IMG/VR virus record: IMGVR_UViG_3300023239_000019
Location: 1 to 36,755 of that record
Strand: one strand, 5' to 3'
Length of the DNA: 36,755 bases
DNA from: a virus
The translations under genes were made by a program, and so were the position numbers. A model generated the notes under the pieces. That model ran no database searches. It was not told the origin of the DNA and worked only from the letters and a program-made list of their open reading frames with translations. This document shows, piece by piece, positions 34,700 to 36,755 of this stretch. Position 1 is the first letter of the stretch, and every line of letters starts with the position of its first letter.

Positions 34700-35527
34700 A
34701 TGAGAAAAGTTAACTATTTAAATAACAAAGATATACTTAAAGAAATACACAAATCAAAGAGTACATTTTGTAGCTTTGTATCAAATACTGATCATCAGTT
34801 TGATCTTATTTTGCCTAATATTGACAAAATCAATATTAGAACTATTGCAGAAGCTAAAAGAGTACAAGCTAAACGCTTACAACACGAAGCATTTGAAGCT
34901 CGTAAACTAGCAGGAGAAAAAATTAAACTTGCTGAGTGCGAAATTGATTACAGAAAAATTAAAAAAACTTCATTAGTATTTCGCATTATGACATTTGAGC
35001 ATGTTCCAGACGAGCCGGGGCGCAAGAAGACACCAAAGACAGTTGCCGATCACAAAGTAAAACTTAACTTTCCACCTTTCCAACATTTTAAGTTTGATGA
35101 AGAAGATAATCTAAAGTGTGTGGGCAAAAGTCATTGGTCAAGCGGAATGGAAAACGGACATTTTAATCTAGGCGGCGGTATGGCTACAAATAAACTTGCT
35201 CTTATGTGGATGAAACTATGTGATCGATATGCTACTCGTGGTAATGTACGTGGATACACTTATAACGATGAAATGCGCGGGCAAGCTATCCTACAGTTAG
35301 CACAAATCGGGTTGCAGTTTGACGAATCAAAGTCAGATAATCCGTTTGCATACTATACAGCCGCAGTTACTAACAGTTTTGTGCGTGTTATTAACATTGA
35401 AAAGCGTAATCAAAACATTCGTGATGATATTTTAGAAATGAACAACATGAATCCTAGCTTTACACGACAAAATCAAGGCGAGTGGGAAGCACAACAACGT
35501 AGAGAAAAAGAACTAGGTAACAAATAA
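34700..35527 (+). CDS. 55: Late-transcription sigma factor gp55 (275 aa)
   Basis: This sigma-like protein redirects host RNA polymerase to the short TATAAATA-type late promoters, five of which are visible on the other strand. The recognisable part is the C-terminal ~115 residues: MATNKLALMWMKLCDRYATR (161-180), GYTYNDEMRGQAILQLAQIG (185-204), then FAYYTAAVTNSFVRVINIEK (216-235), corresponding to sigma region 2. The N-terminal ~90 residues add a charged, probably helical stretch (EAKRVQAKRLQHEAFEARKL) absent from T4 gp55 (185 residues). The extreme C-terminus (AQQRREKELGNK) lacks an obvious hydrophobic sliding-clamp-binding tail of the kind known in T4 gp55. The ATG has GGAG 5 to 6 bases upstream. 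Expression should be early from the 34648..34676 promoter. Confidence 0.9.
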   Translation: MRKVNYLNNKDILKEIHKSKSTFCSFVSNTDHQFDLILPNIDKINIRTIAEAKRVQAKRLQHEAFEARKLAGEKIKLAECEIDYRKIKKTSLVFRIMTFEHVPDEPGRKKTPKTVADHKVKLNFPPFQHFKFDEEDNLKCVGKSHWSSGMENGHFNLGGGMATNKLALMWMKLCDRYATRGNVRGYTYNDEMRGQAILQLAQIGLQFDESKSDNPFAYYTAAVTNSFVRVINIEKRNQNIRDDILEMNNMNPSFTRQNQGEWEAQQRREKELGNK

Positions 35528-35531
35528 TCTC

Positions 35532-35560
35532 TTGACACTATTAACATTAACCTGTATACT
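35532..35560 (+). promoter_or_regulatory. Near-consensus sigma-70 (early) promoter for gp47-gp46
   Basis: TTGACA at 35532-35537, a 17-base spacer and TATACT at 35555-35560, starting 5 bases after the gp55 stop codon. Initiation would be near 35567, and a GGAG site (35581-35584) precedes the gp47 start at 35594. It gives gp47 and gp46 their own early transcript. Confidence 0.83.
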
Positions 35561-35593
35561 ATAAAGATATACAAATTTATGGAGCAATAACTT

Positions 35594-36604
35594 TTGTTTA
35601 AAAAAGCAGCAGTCTTTACAGACATACACTTTGGATTAAAGGGTAATTCAAAGATTCACAATCAAGATTGTGAAGATTTTGTTGATTGGTTCATCAAAAC
35701 TGCAAAAGCCAACGGTTGTGAAACTGGTATCTTTTGCGGCGACTGGCATCACAATCGAAATTCATTAAATCTTACTACTATGGATGCAACTATCCGTAGT
35801 ATGGAGAAGCTAGGTGCTGCTTTTGAGCAGTTTTTCTTCTTTGATGGTAATCATGACCTGTATTACAAAGACAAGCGCACTGTTAATTCAACTGCGTTTG
35901 CTAAACACATTCCAGGTATTACATTTGTTGACGAAATTACCACCATAGACGATGTAACTATTGTTCCTTGGCTAGTAGGCGACGAGTGGAAAAAGCTAAA
36001 ACATCTAAAAAGCAAGTATATATTTGGTCACTTTGAACTTCCTACGTTTTTTATGAACGCAATGGTACAAATGCCCGATCATGGTGAGCTACGTGCAGAA
36101 GATTTTGTTAATCAAAAGTATGTTTTTAGCGGACACTTCCACAAACGTCAACAACAAGGTGCAGTGCATTACATTGGTAATGCATTTCCGCACAACTATG
36201 CTGATACATGGGACGATGACCGTGGTATGATGGTACTCGATCGTGAAAACGATAAGGAACCACAGTACATTAACTGGCCAGAGTGTCCAAAGTATCGTAC
36301 AGTTAAACTTAGCAAACTTATTGACGAGCAAACTACGTTTATTAAGCCCAATATGTACTTGCGTGTCAACTTGGACTTGCCTATCAGCTATGAAGAAGCA
36401 AGTTTCATTAAGGAAACATTCATTACTCAATACAACTGTCGTGAAATTAGTTTGATTCCACAAAAGTCACTAGAAGATATTAGTACTCAATTAGACATTG
36501 CACAGTTTGAAAGTGTAGATCAAATTGTTGCTGGCGAAATCGCTGCAATTGACTCAGATAACTTCAACAAAAAAACACTTATGGACATTTATAGCGAATT
36601 ATGA
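35594..36604 (+). CDS. 47: Recombination nuclease subunit gp47 (Mre11/SbcD-like, 336 aa)
   Basis: The nuclease half of the gp46-gp47 complex, which resects DNA ends for phage recombination-dependent replication and host DNA breakdown. Calcineurin-type metallophosphoesterase motifs are all visible: DIHFG (D10, H12), GDWHHNR (D50), GNHD (N86, H87), GHFE (H146) and SGHFHKR (H181, H183). These are the expected two-metal ligands. The length equals T4 gp47 (339). The start is a TTG at 35594: no in-frame ATG precedes the first motif, GGAG lies 9 bases upstream, and the sequence enters the conserved KAAVFTDIHFG strand at once. Its TGA stop overlaps the gp46 ATG (ATGA), so the two subunits are translationally coupled. 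Confidence 0.93.
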   Translation: MFKKAAVFTDIHFGLKGNSKIHNQDCEDFVDWFIKTAKANGCETGIFCGDWHHNRNSLNLTTMDATIRSMEKLGAAFEQFFFFDGNHDLYYKDKRTVNSTAFAKHIPGITFVDEITTIDDVTIVPWLVGDEWKKLKHLKSKYIFGHFELPTFFMNAMVQMPDHGELRAEDFVNQKYVFSGHFHKRQQQGAVHYIGNAFPHNYADTWDDDRGMMVLDRENDKEPQYINWPECPKYRTVKLSKLIDEQTTFIKPNMYLRVNLDLPISYEEASFIKETFITQYNCREISLIPQKSLEDISTQLDIAQFESVDQIVAGEIAAIDSDNFNKKTLMDIYSEL

Positions 36605-36755
36605 TAAAAATTAAGGATTTGACTGTGAAGAATTTTATGAGCGTGGGCAATCAGACCCAAGCTGTAAACTTTAATCGCGAGCAATTAACACTTGTGCTAG
36701 GTGAAAACTTAGATCAAGGCGGAGATGATAGTGGAAGTCGTAATGGTACAGGTAA
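36601..36755 (+). CDS. 46: Recombination ATPase subunit gp46 (Rad50/SbcC-like), partial 5' end
   Basis: Only the first 51 codons are in the window. They show the Rad50-type N-terminus: MIKIKDLTVKNFMSVGNQTQ, a strand leading into VLGENLD, then DSGSRNGTG, the Walker A P-loop cut at the window edge. Many T4-like gp46 proteins have this split P-loop region with a serine/glycine/asparagine-rich stretch before the GTGK. It pairs with gp47, whose stop codon overlaps this ATG. The gene runs off the right edge and the rest cannot be assessed. Confidence 0.92.
   Translation, partial: MIKIKDLTVKNFMSVGNQTQAVNFNREQLTLVLGENLDQGGDDSGSRNGTG

Noticed and set aside
36089-36463. 124-residue minus-strand open frame
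   Set aside because: Fully antisense to the conserved gp47 gene, whose metal-binding motifs are intact. No start signals.

Overview
This window is a late-gene (virion structure) segment from an AT-rich, T4-like contractile-tailed phage genome. It most resembles the marine T4-like group (cyanophages and pelagiphages). This rests on recognisable gp48, gp53, gp5, gp25, gp6, gp55, gp47 and gp46 homologues in a T4-like order, on very large fibre or baseplate proteins, and on T4-type late promoter elements ((T/G)ATAAATA, CTAAATA). No photosynthesis or other host-diagnostic gene is present, so the host cannot be named. I saw no tRNA, CRISPR array, insertion sequence or rRNA, and no gene-free stretch longer than 300 bases.

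Layout. From 34619 leftwards, on the minus strand, runs one long late cluster: gp48 tail-tube cap, gp53 wedge, a 915-residue putative hub protein, gp5, gp25, an enlarged gp6, a single 14.8-kb gene for a 4944-residue protein in the gp7 position, a 204-residue virion protein in the gp8 position, three tandem paralogous fibre proteins (one with a gp12-type collar domain, one with a peptidase-G2-like C-terminus), and a 301-residue virion protein. Late promoter-like elements at 34641, 28605, 10221, 5571 and 4032 divide the cluster into at least five transcription units. Two of them contain the stop codon of the preceding gene.

From 3043 to the left edge, still on the minus strand, is a different unit. 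It is a tightly overlapping operon of two GT-A-like glycosyltransferases, an unknown 184-residue protein, a 133-residue apparently shortened glycosyltransferase-like protein, and two paralogues of a small conserved protein starting MDERL, one at each end. Each MDERL gene has its own near-perfect host sigma-70 promoter, so this block looks early-expressed although it abuts the late fibre genes.

From 34648 rightwards, on the plus strand, are early or middle genes under two more near-perfect sigma-70 promoters: the late sigma factor gp55, the Mre11-like nuclease gp47, and the start of the Rad50-like partner gp46. In the 34620-34699 divergent region the late promoter for the structural cluster and the early promoter for gp55 are directly adjacent. 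The sigma factor that fires the structural genes is therefore made from a promoter it may itself occlude.

The most unusual items are the giant protein (a probable seven-bladed FG-GAP propeller split by a roughly 600-residue insertion, carbohydrate-binding-like repeats, GxGY repeat pairs and a C-terminal beta-repeat array), the duplicated promoter-plus-MDERL cassette flanking the glycosyltransferases, and a C-terminal repeat shared by gp5 and the adjacent hub protein.
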